Assembly: GCA_020832375.1 (NCBI GenBank)
Contig: JAFIEW010000010.1
Location: forward strand, 1 to 57,800
Source: Cyclobacteriaceae bacterium
Lineage (GTDB): Bacteria; Bacteroidota; Bacteroidia; Cytophagales; Cyclobacteriaceae
Direction of reading: 5' to 3'
DNA length: 57,800 nt
The notes under the pieces are model-generated. The model made no database searches. It had not been told where the DNA came from and was given only the letters and a program-made list of their open reading frames with translations. Every line of letters starts with the position of its first letter. Position 1 is the first letter of the stretch. Below are positions 47,353 to 55,922 of the stretch, piece after piece. A program made the translations under genes and the position numbers.

Positions 47353-48708
47353 TTGGATACTAGCTTAGAGAAAAAGAGTGAATTAGAGGCAGTCTTAACC
47401 GTAAAGTTGACGGAGGAAGACTATAAAGATCGCGTACAGGCAAAGCTTAAAGATTATGCTAAAAAAGCAAATATCAAAGGCTTCCGTCCTGGAAAGGTTC
47501 CTGTCGGCATGATTAAAAACATGTACGGTACATCCGTGGTGATGGAAGAAGTAAATCATCTACTTACTCATGCAATCAACGATTATATCAAAGATAACAA
47601 ACTCAATACAGTAGGTGAACCACTGCCTGTTGAAGAAAGCTTTGAGAAGATTAACTGGGATACAGACAAAGACTTTGAATTTAGCTATGAACTGGGTTTA
47701 GTATCTGAATTTGAAGCCAACATCGATGATTCAATAGCCGTCGAGAAACTCGTGATCAAAATTGATGATGAGCATCTTAACGAGACCATTGAAAACTTAC
47801 AAAACGACATGGGTGAAACTGAGGTCGTTGAAGAAAGTCAAGAGGGTGACACTCTAAAGGGTGACCTTGAAGTAAGTATCGACGATGACAAACTCGAGAA
47901 AGAAATCCACATTCCAATAGAGCTTTTAGAAGGCAAAACCCTAATTAAAAAGTTGGTGGGAATTTCTGAAGGCAAAAAGGTTAGCTTGAAAATCAAAGAC
48001 CTTTTGAAAAGCGAGAAAGTAACACCAGTTAGTTTGGGGCTTACTCAAGAAGAAGCTGATAAATTTAATGAAGCAAGCGCTAGTTTCACGGTAAAGCAAG
48101 TACGTAGACCAAAAGCCGCCGAACTTAACCAAGAGTTTTTTGATAGAGTAATTGGTAAAGACAAGGCTACTACCGAAGAAGAGTTCAGAACAGAATTGAG
48201 AAGATTAATCTCTGAAAATCACGATAAAGAAGCTGACAAATATTTCAGCTACAAAGTGAAAGAGCAACTACTTCAAGATATCAAGATAGATACGCCTGAT
48301 GAGTTTTTGAAGCGCTGGTTAAAAACAACCAATGACGAAAAAATCACAGACGAAGTCATTGAGAAAGAATTTCACCTTTTCTTAAAAGACATGAAGTGGG
48401 GTATCATCCGCAGAAAAATTGCTGACGCTCACAAAATTGAGGTAGGTCATGAGGAAGTAGTGGAAAGAACGAAGGAGTTGATCGGTGAATACTTCAGCAA
48501 TAGTGGAATGCCAGCAGACATGCTTGGTGGACAAATGGATCAATTGGTTCAAAACTACCTAACAGCTGAAAATGGTAAAAATTACCAAAACACTCAGGCT
48601 GAAGTTTTCAATGAAAAAGTACTTACAGAAGTTAAGTCAAAAATCAAGGTGAATGAGAAAGAGGTCTCACCAAAAGAATTTAGTGAGGAAGTCTCAAACT
48701 TAACATAA
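47353..48708 (+). CDS. tig: Trigger factor
   Basis: A 451-residue ribosome-bound chaperone with peptidyl-prolyl isomerase fold that shields nascent chains. The ribosome-binding signature is clear: KANIKGFRPGKVPVGMIKNMYG (about residues 36-57), matching GFRxGKxP. A middle FKBP-like part and a long helical C-terminal arm follow, with the usual Gly/Met-rich segment (NSGMPADMLGG) near the end. I place the start at TTG 47353 (DTSLEKKSELEAVLTVKLTE follows), since the longer frame runs back into the tRNA and no ATG lies in frame between. An intrinsic terminator follows immediately, and clpP, a frequent neighbour of tig, comes next. Confidence 0.92.
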   Translation: MDTSLEKKSELEAVLTVKLTEEDYKDRVQAKLKDYAKKANIKGFRPGKVPVGMIKNMYGTSVVMEEVNHLLTHAINDYIKDNKLNTVGEPLPVEESFEKINWDTDKDFEFSYELGLVSEFEANIDDSIAVEKLVIKIDDEHLNETIENLQNDMGETEVVEESQEGDTLKGDLEVSIDDDKLEKEIHIPIELLEGKTLIKKLVGISEGKKVSLKIKDLLKSEKVTPVSLGLTQEEADKFNEASASFTVKQVRRPKAAELNQEFFDRVIGKDKATTEEEFRTELRRLISENHDKEADKYFSYKVKEQLLQDIKIDTPDEFLKRWLKTTNDEKITDEVIEKEFHLFLKDMKWGIIRRKIADAHKIEVGHEEVVERTKELIGEYFSNSGMPADMLGGQMDQLVQNYLTAENGKNYQNTQAEVFNEKVLTEVKSKIKVNEKEVSPKEFSEEVSNLT

Positions 48709-48724
48709 GCCAAATCGTTATTTA

Positions 48725-48754
48725 AAAGTCCTTTGTTTAAAGGACTTTTTTTTT
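48725..48754 (+). terminator. Terminator of trigger factor, overlapping the clpP promoter
   Basis: Perfect 10-bp stem AAAGTCCTTT (48725-48734) / AAAGGACTTT (48739-48748) with loop GTTT, then a nine-base T-run to 48754. The clpP -33 TTTG spans the end of the left arm and the loop. Confidence 0.85.
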
Positions 48755-48761
48755 AGATTTG
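48732..48761 (+). promoter_or_regulatory. Promoter of clpP
   Basis: TTTG (48732-48735), 18-base spacer, TAGATTTG (48754-48761). Transcription should start near 48767, leaving about 13 bases before the ATG at 48780. It is nested in the tig terminator hairpin. Confidence 0.7.
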
Positions 48762-48779
48762 TACCAAAACAAAGCATTT

Positions 48780-49454
48780 ATGATTAATAAAGACGAGTTC
48801 AGAAAATTTGCTATCAAAAATCAAGGAATTGGTAGCCATGTGGTAGACCCATACATTCAGCAATTTGAAAACATGACTAGAGCTGTGATCGAAGAGCGTC
48901 CAACCAATTTCAGAGAAATTGACGTATTTAGTCGCTTGATCATGGATAGAATTATCTTCTTAGGCACACAAGTTGATGATCAGATTTCAAATATCATCAT
49001 TGCTCAATTACTTTTCTTAGAATCAGTAGACGCTAAGAAAGATGTGCTACTTTATATCAATAGCCCTGGCGGTAGTGTTACCGCAGGTTTGGGTATGTAC
49101 GACACCATGCAATACATCGCACCAGATGTGGCTACTATTTGTACAGGTATTTCCGCCTCTATGGGTGCTGTACTTCTAGCAGGTGGTGCTGCGGGAAAAA
49201 GATCAGCTTTGCCACACTCAAGAGTGATGATTCACCAGCCTTCAGGCGGTATGCAGGGTCAATCTAAAGATATGGAAATCTCTTATAAATTGATCATGAA
49301 AATGAGAGATGAACTATATACTATCTTAGCAAAGCACAGCGGAAAAACCTTTGAAGATATCGAAAGAGATTCTGACCGTGACTTCTGGCTAAGCGCTCCT
49401 GAGGCAAAAGAATATGGCCTTATCGACGAGGTATTAGAAAGAAAGACGAAATAG
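48780..49454 (+). CDS. clpP: ClpP protease proteolytic subunit
   Basis: A 224-residue serine protease subunit that forms the tetradecameric barrel used by ClpX or ClpA-type unfoldases. The triad is visible: Ser 127 in ISASMGAVLLAGG, His 152 in RVMIHQPSGG, Asp 201 in RDSDRDFWLSAPEAKEYGLID. YINSPGGSVTAGLGMYD forms the substrate strand and oxyanion region. The ATG at 48780 is chosen; a TTG at 48759 belongs to the promoter box. Own promoter and strong terminator. clpX, often next in other bacteria, does not follow here. Confidence 0.96.
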   Translation: MINKDEFRKFAIKNQGIGSHVVDPYIQQFENMTRAVIEERPTNFREIDVFSRLIMDRIIFLGTQVDDQISNIIIAQLLFLESVDAKKDVLLYINSPGGSVTAGLGMYDTMQYIAPDVATICTGISASMGAVLLAGGAAGKRSALPHSRVMIHQPSGGMQGQSKDMEISYKLIMKMRDELYTILAKHSGKTFEDIERDSDRDFWLSAPEAKEYGLIDEVLERKTK

Positions 49455-49473
49455 CATTTTAATGGCTACTCTT

Positions 49474-49504
49474 AAAGCCCACTATCGACATAGTGGGCTT
49501 TTTT
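49474..49504 (+). terminator. Terminator of clpP
   Basis: Perfect 12-bp stem AAAGCCCACTAT (49474-49485) / ATAGTGGGCTTT (49490-49501) with CGAC loop and a T-run to 49504; 19 bases after the stop codon. Confidence 0.9.
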
Positions 49505-49594
49505 GTAAATATACAACAGCAGGCCTGCAGGAATCTTTATAAACTATTATTGAAAAACAGCTCCGCTTAAAGATGATTAATAATACCCCCGCTA

Positions 49595-50344
49595 TTACTC
49601 TTTTATGATGCGGTATAAATTATAAAAAACTCCAATTTGAGCACTATTTAAATGTTTGAGTTCTCTATCAGGCATATGAATTTGCTGGCGTAAAAACCCT
49701 AATTGAATACTCATCTCAGCATTGAACTGATATCCAAATGCAAAATAAACTCTATTTCGGTCAAAAAAATTAAGCTCAGAAGAAGGGATAATAAAGACTT
49801 CATTATAGCCAAAGAGAAAACTTCGAGAAGCAATCGGTAAAATATTGCTCAAAGGCACTTTCAGGCCCAGTCGATACCTAAGCCTCCAAGAAAAAGATTG
49901 ATCAAGGCCATTCATTGTTTCGAATTGTTGCATCCGTTGCTCTAATCTGAGGCGATGATTATGCACAAAAATCTTTCTTGCATGACGTTGATAATACTCC
50001 TGCCATATCCTATGCTCTCTTAGCTCTACCGCATCAAGCCCTTTAGAAAGAGGCTCTGCAGTATGCACATAAGCGTAACCCATACGGACAGAATGAATAT
50101 CGTCTATCAAATAGCGAGCACCCGTACGTATAAGTAATTGATTATTTAATTGCTGGTGAAAGTAATCCCGAATCTGTACTTCAGAGTAAATACTCCACTT
50201 ATCGTCAATAGGACTATCACCAAAATACATTAACCATCCACCAGTCGCTGACTGAGCAAAGCTATTTTTATTGGGTACACCTAGTATCAAAAGCGTCACC
50301 AAAATATACAAGAATACTCGGCGAATACAACACAAAATCTGCAT
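49595..50344 (-). CDS. DUF2490 family outer-membrane protein
   Basis: A 249-residue exported beta-rich protein. Signal peptide with hydrophobic core YILVTLLILGV and cleavage near FAQ (about 31). Motifs match DUF2490: GGWLMYFGD, KWSIYSEVQIRDY, LLIRTGARYLIDD, MGYAYV, EHRIWQEYYQRH, HRLRLEQRM. Amphipathic strands run to a final aromatic residue region (GVFYNLYRII). Function unknown; porin-like. It converges with clpP, and the next barrel gene lies 79 bases upstream on the same strand, so the two may be cotranscribed. Confidence 0.8.
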   Translation of the reverse strand: MQILCCIRRVFLYILVTLLILGVPNKNSFAQSATGGWLMYFGDSPIDDKWSIYSEVQIRDYFHQQLNNQLLIRTGARYLIDDIHSVRMGYAYVHTAEPLSKGLDAVELREHRIWQEYYQRHARKIFVHNHRLRLEQRMQQFETMNGLDQSFSWRLRYRLGLKVPLSNILPIASRSFLFGYNEVFIIPSSELNFFDRNRVYFAFGYQFNAEMSIQLGFLRQQIHMPDRELKHLNSAQIGVFYNLYRIIKE

Positions 50345-50423
50345 AGCTTACTATTTCTAGCAGCTTTTATGCTTGAGAGAAGTAACTATAATCACTATCA
50401 AAATCAACCGTAATCTAGGTCAC

Positions 50424-51146
50424 CTAAAAAAACCAGTAATAGCCTGCCTTGATTACCGTCCTCTCATTTCTTAGAGTAGTTTCATGTTGATATATTTCCT
50501 CTCCCCCTCTAAATGCAATGCTCTGTATCGTCACTACCGTTGCTGAGCCTGGATTGAACTCAGCACCAATAAAGCCTAAAATCTCTGGAGTAAAGCGATA
50601 ATGTAATGAGATACCCAAAGACGCATTGACGACGGGTAGGGTTGGACCCTGATTGACCCTATTGATAGAAAAACTACCGACCGTCCCTTCTTGAGCGGTC
50701 ATCGACTCCTCGATAGAAAAGAACTGAATAAAATGTAGACCAGCAGTAGGCTGAAGATAAACTCTCGGTGATATCGGAAAGTGATACCCTATCTCTATTG
50801 GAACCCCTAAATAAGTACCAATTTGAGGTCGAGCAACCACCCTGTCTCGCTCTCTAAGTGTTACTCCTAGTACCCCAAATAAAACGCCTGTTTTAACCGA
50901 AAAATTTCTAAAAAAATACCTGAAATTCACCTCAGGCTCTACAAAAGTCCTCGTACTTAATTCAAAGTCTTCTGAAAAAGGCCCATCGATACCCACCCTA
51001 TTAAAAGAGGACACCCCAAAGCTCACCCCCAAGGTATATCTATCACTCCTAGTTCCTCTTTCTTGCACGGCCAACGGTGCCAATTCTTGCCCATAACTTA
51101 AAAAAGCATAAATAAGTAAGCCTAAAAAGATTATTGCCTTTTTCAT
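50424..51146 (-). CDS. Small outer-membrane beta-barrel protein
   Basis: A 240-residue predicted barrel of the PorT/OmpX-like class. Start at 51146 (MKKAIIFLGLLIYAFLSYGQ) gives a standard signal peptide; three codons more are possible. Strands include YTLGVSFGVSSFNRVG, VNFRYFFRNFSVKTGVLFG, LGVPIEIGYHFPIS and HYRFTPEILGFIGAEF, ending in AGYYWFF with a terminal Phe as required for BAM insertion. No specific function is recognised. It lies between asnS and the DUF2490 gene on the same strand. Confidence 0.7.
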   Translation of the reverse strand: MKKAIIFLGLLIYAFLSYGQELAPLAVQERGTRSDRYTLGVSFGVSSFNRVGIDGPFSEDFELSTRTFVEPEVNFRYFFRNFSVKTGVLFGVLGVTLRERDRVVARPQIGTYLGVPIEIGYHFPISPRVYLQPTAGLHFIQFFSIEESMTAQEGTVGSFSINRVNQGPTLPVVNASLGISLHYRFTPEILGFIGAEFNPGSATVVTIQSIAFRGGEEIYQHETTLRNERTVIKAGYYWFF

Positions 51147-51373
51147 TAATGTCAACTATTACGCTTGTGGTAATTGCGACAAATATAATACAATCATTGA
51201 GCCAATAACATAACTTAACAATTGATTAATATCGGAATATATAGCATTCTTAGCCAATCATGACTTGAGAATATAAAATGAAGAAAACACTCATCAAAAA
51301 ACGTTTTAAAACTCTGCGAATTCACCAAAAATAATAGCAGTCTGTCTATTTAAAAGTATGAATTGCAAAACAC

Positions 51374-51400
51374 AAAAAAAGCGAGATCAACTCGCTTTTT
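51374..51400 (-). terminator. Terminator of asnS
   Basis: AAAAAGCGAG (51376-51385) and CTCGCTTTTT (51391-51400) form a 10-bp stem with a 5-base loop. Read on the minus strand, it ends in a run of Ts 25 bases after the asnS stop. It is symmetric enough to work both ways. Confidence 0.8.
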
Positions 51401-51424
51401 ATCTTATCCTCAAAACAAAGTACA

Positions 51425-52891
51425 TTAAAACTCTGCATGATCAGGAAACCTTGGGAAAGGTATCACATCCCGAATGTTGGTCATTCCGGTCACAAAAAGC
51501 ATCAAGCGCTCAAAGCCCAACCCAAAACCAGCGTGTGGCACAGTACCAAACTTTCTTGTTTCCAAAAACCACCATAGCTCCTCTTGGCTTACATCCATCT
51601 CTTCCATTCGTCGAGTAAGCTTATCTAACCTTTCCTCTCTTTGTGACCCACCAATGATCTCTCCAATTCCAGGAAACAAAACGTCCATAGCAGCGACCGT
51701 TTTACCATCATCATTTTGACGCATATAGAACGCCTTGATATCTTTAGGGTAATCTTTCAAGACAACAGGCATCTTAAAATGCTTCTCTACCAAGTATCGC
51801 TCATGCTCAGACTGCAAATCAGCTCCCCACTCATCAATTAGGTAATTGAATTGCTTCTTTTTATTAGGCTTAGAATTTCTCAAGATCTCAATCGCCTCAG
51901 TATAAGTGAGCACCTTAAAGTCATTATTAGCCACAAACTCCAGCTTCTCGATCAAGCCCATCTCACTTTTTTCTTCCTTTTTCTTATTTTTCTCTTCATC
52001 AGCGAGTCGTTGATCTAAGAATGCTAGGTCTTCTCTACAATTGTCCAATGCATAATTGACCAAGTATTGTAAGAATTCTTGAGCTAGTGCAATATTATCC
52101 GAAAGCTCGGCAAATGCCATTTCAGGTTCAATCATCCAAAACTCAGCCAAGTGGCGGCTTGTATTGGAGTTTTCCGCTCTGAAGGTAGGTCCAAAAGTAT
52201 AAACTTCGCCTAAGCCAAGCGCCAATAGTTCGGCCTCCAACTGACCCGAAACCGTCAAATTAGTAGGACGACCAAAAAAATCTTGCGAGTAATCAATTTC
52301 TCCATCATCAGTACGCGGCAAATCCTTGAGATTTAGGTTGGTAACACGAAACATTTCACCTGCCCCCTCAGCATCAGTAGCCGTCAAAATAGGACTATGC
52401 ACATTAAAAAAGCCTTTTGAATTGAAAAAATGATGAACTGCGTAGCTCATCGCATGCCTTATTCTGAATACCGCACCAAAAGTACTAGTCCGCACACGAA
52501 GGTGAGCCTGCTCCCTCAAAAACTCCAAAGAATGCTTCTTCGGCTGAATCGGATATTTCTCTGCATCTGCACCTCCCAAAACACGCACTTCTTCAGCAAC
52601 AACCTCCACTTGCTGCCCTTTACCAGCGGAAGCTACTAATTGTCCTTTTACCCAAATAGCGCTACCCACAGTCACCTCCTTGAGCAAGTCCTCACCGATT
52701 TTCTCTACATCGGCCACCACCTGTATGCCCGACAGACAAGAGCCGTCGTTAGCCGATATGAATGCAACATGCTTATTACCGCGCTTATTTCGAACCCACG
52801 CCCTTAATATCACTTCTCTATCAAGCGCAGTAGCACTTAGAAGCGCCTTAATTTTTTCTCCTACCTGATACACTCGTTTTTCAGCACTCAT
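51425..52891 (-). CDS. asnS: Asparaginyl-tRNA synthetase
   Basis: A 488-residue class IIb synthetase charging tRNA-Asn. An N-terminal OB-fold anticodon domain (ILRAWVRNKRGNKHVAFISANDGS) precedes the catalytic core: FFNVHSPILTATDAEGAGEMF, FFGRPTNLTVSGQLEAE, motif 2 TFRAENSNTSRHLAEFWMIE, and motif 3 GFGLGFERLMLFVTG. The Asn-enzyme features (SGQLEAE, GAGEMF) separate it from AspS. Length and ending (IPFPRFPDHAEF) are typical. A promoter and a terminator bracket it as a single-gene unit. Confidence 0.97.
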   Translation of the reverse strand: MSAEKRVYQVGEKIKALLSATALDREVILRAWVRNKRGNKHVAFISANDGSCLSGIQVVADVEKIGEDLLKEVTVGSAIWVKGQLVASAGKGQQVEVVAEEVRVLGGADAEKYPIQPKKHSLEFLREQAHLRVRTSTFGAVFRIRHAMSYAVHHFFNSKGFFNVHSPILTATDAEGAGEMFRVTNLNLKDLPRTDDGEIDYSQDFFGRPTNLTVSGQLEAELLALGLGEVYTFGPTFRAENSNTSRHLAEFWMIEPEMAFAELSDNIALAQEFLQYLVNYALDNCREDLAFLDQRLADEEKNKKKEEKSEMGLIEKLEFVANNDFKVLTYTEAIEILRNSKPNKKKQFNYLIDEWGADLQSEHERYLVEKHFKMPVVLKDYPKDIKAFYMRQNDDGKTVAAMDVLFPGIGEIIGGSQREERLDKLTRRMEEMDVSQEELWWFLETRKFGTVPHAGFGLGFERLMLFVTGMTNIRDVIPFPRFPDHAEF

Positions 52892-52930
52892 CTGTATTTA
52901 TTTAATCTTTATTGCCAAATTTTCAACTAG

Positions 52931-52962
52931 CAAAAATACAATTTTATTCCACCCACTGCCAA
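52931..52962 (-). promoter_or_regulatory. Promoter of asnS
   Basis: On the minus strand TTG (52962-52960), 21-base spacer, TATTTTTG (52938-52931). It leaves a leader of about 35 bases before the ATG at 52891. Confidence 0.6.
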
Positions 52963-53000
52963 CAATCCCTCTAAGAAAAATTTGCCTTACGCTATCACCT

Positions 53001-53040
53001 TCTTTCTTTTTTAGGGTGGAATGAAAACACTGTCGATAGA
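53001..53040 (+). repeat. T-run/GGGATGA dispersed repeat, copy d (one mismatch in core)
   Basis: TCTTTCTTTTTTAGGGTGGAATGA continuing AAACACTGTC: the spacing and the GATGA(A)AAC-CTGT stretch follow copies a and b, but the core is GGAATGA. No strong inverted repeat follows. Confidence 0.35.
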
Positions 53041-53391
53041 TCTTCTATAACTTTAAAACTTCCTACCTTCTTCATAGCTCAAGTCATGCTTTAATGGAAC
53101 AAAAGATCTCATGACCTTTGGCTGTTTCCTCAAAAAAGGAATAGCTATTAAGCATAAGTATTTAAAACTCCTAAATTAACACATCTAAGACCTACCTTTT
53201 ATCATAGCCCGATTTAAAGGTCTTTAAATTACTTTACTAACCAAATTTTCTACCCTTCTGACCGATCCGAGATGGAGAAAAAGCGATGATGAGTTGATAC
53301 CTTACTGCTCATCTAAAAGATGAATACCATGATGGATAGTCTAATTTTGAAAGGCCATGCTTTTTACTAATAAAATCTAGTTAAAAAAATA

Positions 53392-53595
53392 ATATGCATA
53401 TCCGCTTGTTTGCACCTTAAGTTTTAAAGGACTATTATCCCTTAAAAGTGCTGAAGGCGCAATATTGCATAGCACAGGGTGAAGCCCTGTGAAAATTAGA
53501 AGGCATGCACTCAGCCCTGAAAGGGTGTCACAAACTAAGGATTTGTGTCTTTTCAAAACGTAAATCTATTGATGTAATTATGCGGATAAGCATAT
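53392..53595. repeat. 204-bp element with inverted ends and three hairpins
   Basis: The left end ATATGCATATCCGC (53392-53405) and the right end, read in reverse complement, ATATGCTTATCCGC (53595-53582), match at 13 of 14 bases. Inside are three hairpins: CACAGGG/CCCTGTG (53473-53491), CCCT/AGGG (53515-53525) and CACAAA/TTTGTG (53529-53547). There is no coding frame. The first 23 bases recur at the left window edge in the opposite orientation. It resembles a small non-autonomous (MITE- or REP-like) element. Confidence 0.6.
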
Positions 53596-53700
53596 AGAAT
53601 AACGATAACTCAAGAAAGTTCAAGCTAAAAGAGATCGTGTAATAGTTGATCCCTCAGGCTGAACGATGTTCAGTTACTTTGTAACAAAAGTAAGCCCTAA

Positions 53701-53728
53701 ATCCCCCCTCATCCCAAGAAAAAATAAT
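53701..53728 (-). repeat. T-run/GGGATGA dispersed repeat, copy e
   Basis: On the minus strand TTATTTTTTCTTGGGATGA followed by GGGGGGAT. It shares the T-run and GGGATGA core and the downstream G-run seen in the copies inside porU (14221-14246) and the MaoC fusion (56412-56446). Confidence 0.35.
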
Positions 53729-53864
53729 TGATGAAGAAGGAATTTTTTCACCTTCAATCAAATTGAAGTATATTGTCAACGTCTTAAAACAATAAAAAGA
53801 CAAAAACTCTGTTGAAAAAACAGAAATACAACCTTTGATGCCTGCGATTATTACCGATTCTCAT

Positions 53865-54821
53865 ATGCGCTTACTATCTTTTTTCTTTCTTTTAGCATTT
53901 TCCTCCTTTACGCTGCAAAGCGTTCATGCTCAGACTATAGAAGAAGATAATTGGTTCAAAAAGACCTTCTTCCCAAAAACCATTGATCCTAATTACGACA
54001 TTTTCAAAGAGCTCGATGGCAAAGAGGTTGGTCCTGACGAAGTACTTGTACAAGCAGATACCCTACTGGGAGGTGCACCGCTTACCATCGATTTTGATGA
54101 AGAGGAGGAAGATGATGAGCGCATAGACCCCATCATTAAGAAAAAACGAAAGGTATTTTTTGGGATTAAGACACGTAAAAGATTTGCTAAAACCGGATTT
54201 GGTGATAAAATGGTGCTAGAGCTTTTCTACACGATCAAGAAAAAAGAGATGCCTAAAGCCAATCCCGATGCTTATGTTCGGGATATACATTGGTTTGATC
54301 GAAAAGAACGAAAGATTAAAATAAGCTCCAATCCCAACGAAAAGGATATGGAACTGATGCATGGCCCATATCAGAAGCTTTTAGGTGACCAAGTAATCGA
54401 AGAAGGTGTTTTCTACCATGGTATGAAGCATCAACGATGGATGACCTACAACCGGCGTGACATACTTCTCCATAAACTTTCCTACCATAAAGGATGGCCC
54501 AAGGAGTCTAAAATCACCTATTTCGATACTAACAAGAAGTTGGTCAAAGAAGTAATTCCTATCGAATACGGAAAGCGAGAGGGGAATTACTATCACTTCC
54601 ATAGAAATGGAGCCATTGCAGTAAGAGGTGAATTTAAGAATGACCAACCAGTAGGTAAATGGATGGAATATTATAAACTTCGCCAAAAGCGCAAGAAGGA
54701 AATCATCTATCCTAATGATCCCTACCGAAAGAATAAGGGAGATGCCTACATTTCAAAAGAATGGGATAGAAATGGCCGTTTGATTTACGATAGAGAGCGC
54801 ATCGCTGCCGAGCGATGGTAG
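53865..54821 (+). CDS. Exported MORN-like protein
   Basis: A 318-residue exported protein of unknown function. The start at 53865 (MRLLSFFFLLAFSSFTLQSV) gives a signal peptide ending near VHAQ; ATG 53838 is an in-frame alternative. After an acidic segment (DFDEEEEDDERIDP) and a basic one (KKKRKVFFGIKTRKR), the C-terminal half shows MORN-like strands: GVFYHGMKHQRWMTYNRR, GNYYHFHRNGAIAVRGEFKN, QPVGKWMEYYKL. It is less regular than the MORN protein at 4884-5531. The gene ends three bases before the convergent DUF4174 gene. Confidence 0.7.
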   Translation: MRLLSFFFLLAFSSFTLQSVHAQTIEEDNWFKKTFFPKTIDPNYDIFKELDGKEVGPDEVLVQADTLLGGAPLTIDFDEEEEDDERIDPIIKKKRKVFFGIKTRKRFAKTGFGDKMVLELFYTIKKKEMPKANPDAYVRDIHWFDRKERKIKISSNPNEKDMELMHGPYQKLLGDQVIEEGVFYHGMKHQRWMTYNRRDILLHKLSYHKGWPKESKITYFDTNKKLVKEVIPIEYGKREGNYYHFHRNGAIAVRGEFKNDQPVGKWMEYYKLRQKRKKEIIYPNDPYRKNKGDAYISKEWDRNGRLIYDRERIAAERW

Positions 54822-54824
54822 ATG

Positions 54825-55226
54825 TTATTTTTTCCTGCGCCTTATTTCTTGTTGCCTCATAGGCATTTGATCGATGAGCTCATAGATATCATCGAGCTGG
54901 GTAAAACCTTGAAATCTACGCTTTACTTGACCATCAAGACCAATAAGTATAAGTTCTGGATCAGAAGAAGCTTGTACTTGATCAGGTACTTCACCTCTAA
55001 GCGGAAGTAAAAAACTAAAGTACTTTAATTTTCTATCTGCCATGCCATTTTTGTCTTTTTGAAGGGACTCAACTTGCGCCTCAATCGCTTCCTCAGAAGA
55101 AGCATACACTAAAAGAACACGGTTTTCCCACCGATACTCACCTAATGAAAGATTCCATACTTGACTTTGTCCTTGGCAAATATTGAAAAAAGATACAAGC
55201 ATCAATGTGAAAATAGATCGTTTCAT
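54825..55226 (-). CDS. DUF4174 family exported protein
   Basis: A 133-residue exported protein. Start at 55226 (MKRSIFTLMLVSFFNICQG) gives a signal peptide; the frame extends 15 codons upstream without support. The body fits DUF4174: SLGEYRWENRVLLVYASSEE, FSFLLPLRGEV and LILIGLDGQVKRRFQGFTQLDDIYELIDQMP, a small thioredoxin-like fold without CxxC. Function unknown. The ending IRRRKK is basic. It converges with the MORN-like gene three bases away, leaving no room for a separate terminator. Confidence 0.8.
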   Translation of the reverse strand: MKRSIFTLMLVSFFNICQGQSQVWNLSLGEYRWENRVLLVYASSEEAIEAQVESLQKDKNGMADRKLKYFSFLLPLRGEVPDQVQASSDPELILIGLDGQVKRRFQGFTQLDDIYELIDQMPMRQQEIRRRKK

Positions 55227-55343
55227 GGTAAATAAGCTTTCTGTTGTTATGGTTGAGCAATAAGCAAGCAAAGTGTTTTTATCATAAAGGCTGTCTTAAG
55301 AAGGTTCTTTATCTTGATTAGGTATCAAAGACTTAAAAAGACA

Positions 55344-55375
55344 AACCCGAAGTAAGTAAAAACTAACTTCGGGTT
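55344..55375 (-). terminator. Terminator downstream of the DUF3817 gene
   Basis: AACCCGAAGT (55344-55353) and ACTTCGGGTT (55366-55375) form a perfect 10-bp stem that extends inward by AGT/ACT past an A-A mismatch. On the minus strand it is followed by TTTGTCTTTTT. It lies about 75 bases past the DUF3817 stop. Confidence 0.75.
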
Positions 55376-55450
55376 CACATGATTAGCAATCTTACAACTG
55401 AGCGAATAGTGTGAGTAATTTGTGACTATTGTTCATAGACTCAAAAAGTT

Positions 55451-55774
55451 TTATATCTTCGCCTCCTGCCCAGGAACTTGGTTTTCATATTTTTTGAAAA
55501 TTTTATGATCCGCTACGAAAGTTCCCACAGGAATGATAGAGGCAAGCCCTGCATAAAATATTTCCATTTTAGACCATTTATAAGGTATTGCTACCATAAG
55601 CACGAGCAGCAAGTAAAAGATGAAGAAAACCCCATGCGTCATACCCACCCAATAGTTGGGTGCAGGCATATCCGCCATGTATTTCAGTGGCATGGTTACG
55701 AATAATAATAAATACGTCGTACCCTCCACATAGGCTACTATGCGCAATATCTTCAATAAAGTTTGTGGTTTCAT
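55451..55774 (-). CDS. DUF3817 family small membrane protein
   Basis: A 107-residue integral membrane protein with three hydrophobic segments. It matches DUF3817: LRIVAYVEGTTYLLLFVTMPLKY (read in two parts, residues about 11-33), GMTHGVFFIFYLLLV (about 44-58), and PVGTFVADHKIFK near the end. The conserved HG in the second segment and the final DHK are typical. Function unknown. Single-gene unit with a terminator behind it. Confidence 0.85.
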   Translation of the reverse strand: MKPQTLLKILRIVAYVEGTTYLLLFVTMPLKYMADMPAPNYWVGMTHGVFFIFYLLLVLMVAIPYKWSKMEIFYAGLASIIPVGTFVADHKIFKKYENQVPGQEAKI

Positions 55775-55922
55775 CGAGTTTTAGGATTTATCAATTAGGT
55801 TCTGTGATTCATTTATCTTGTTGGTTTACGGACACTTATCCTTAATTGTTTGACTGTATTGGAAAATTCATTCGTTAAAATACTACCAACGTTTCCCTAT
55901 CACAATTGAAACGCGTAAAACA

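Larger units (their letters stand above)
52892..53834. other. Long gene-free interval rich in repeats
   Basis: About 940 bases with no frame of coding character on either strand. It contains the asnS promoter, a loose T-run/GGGTGGAATGA repeat at 53001-53040, the hairpin element at 53392-53595 and another T-run/GGGATGA copy in minus orientation at 53701-53728. The rest shows nothing I can name. Confidence 0.6.

Noticed and set aside
53460-53550. CRISPR array
   Set aside because: The hairpins differ in sequence and spacing; there are no regular direct repeats and no cas genes.
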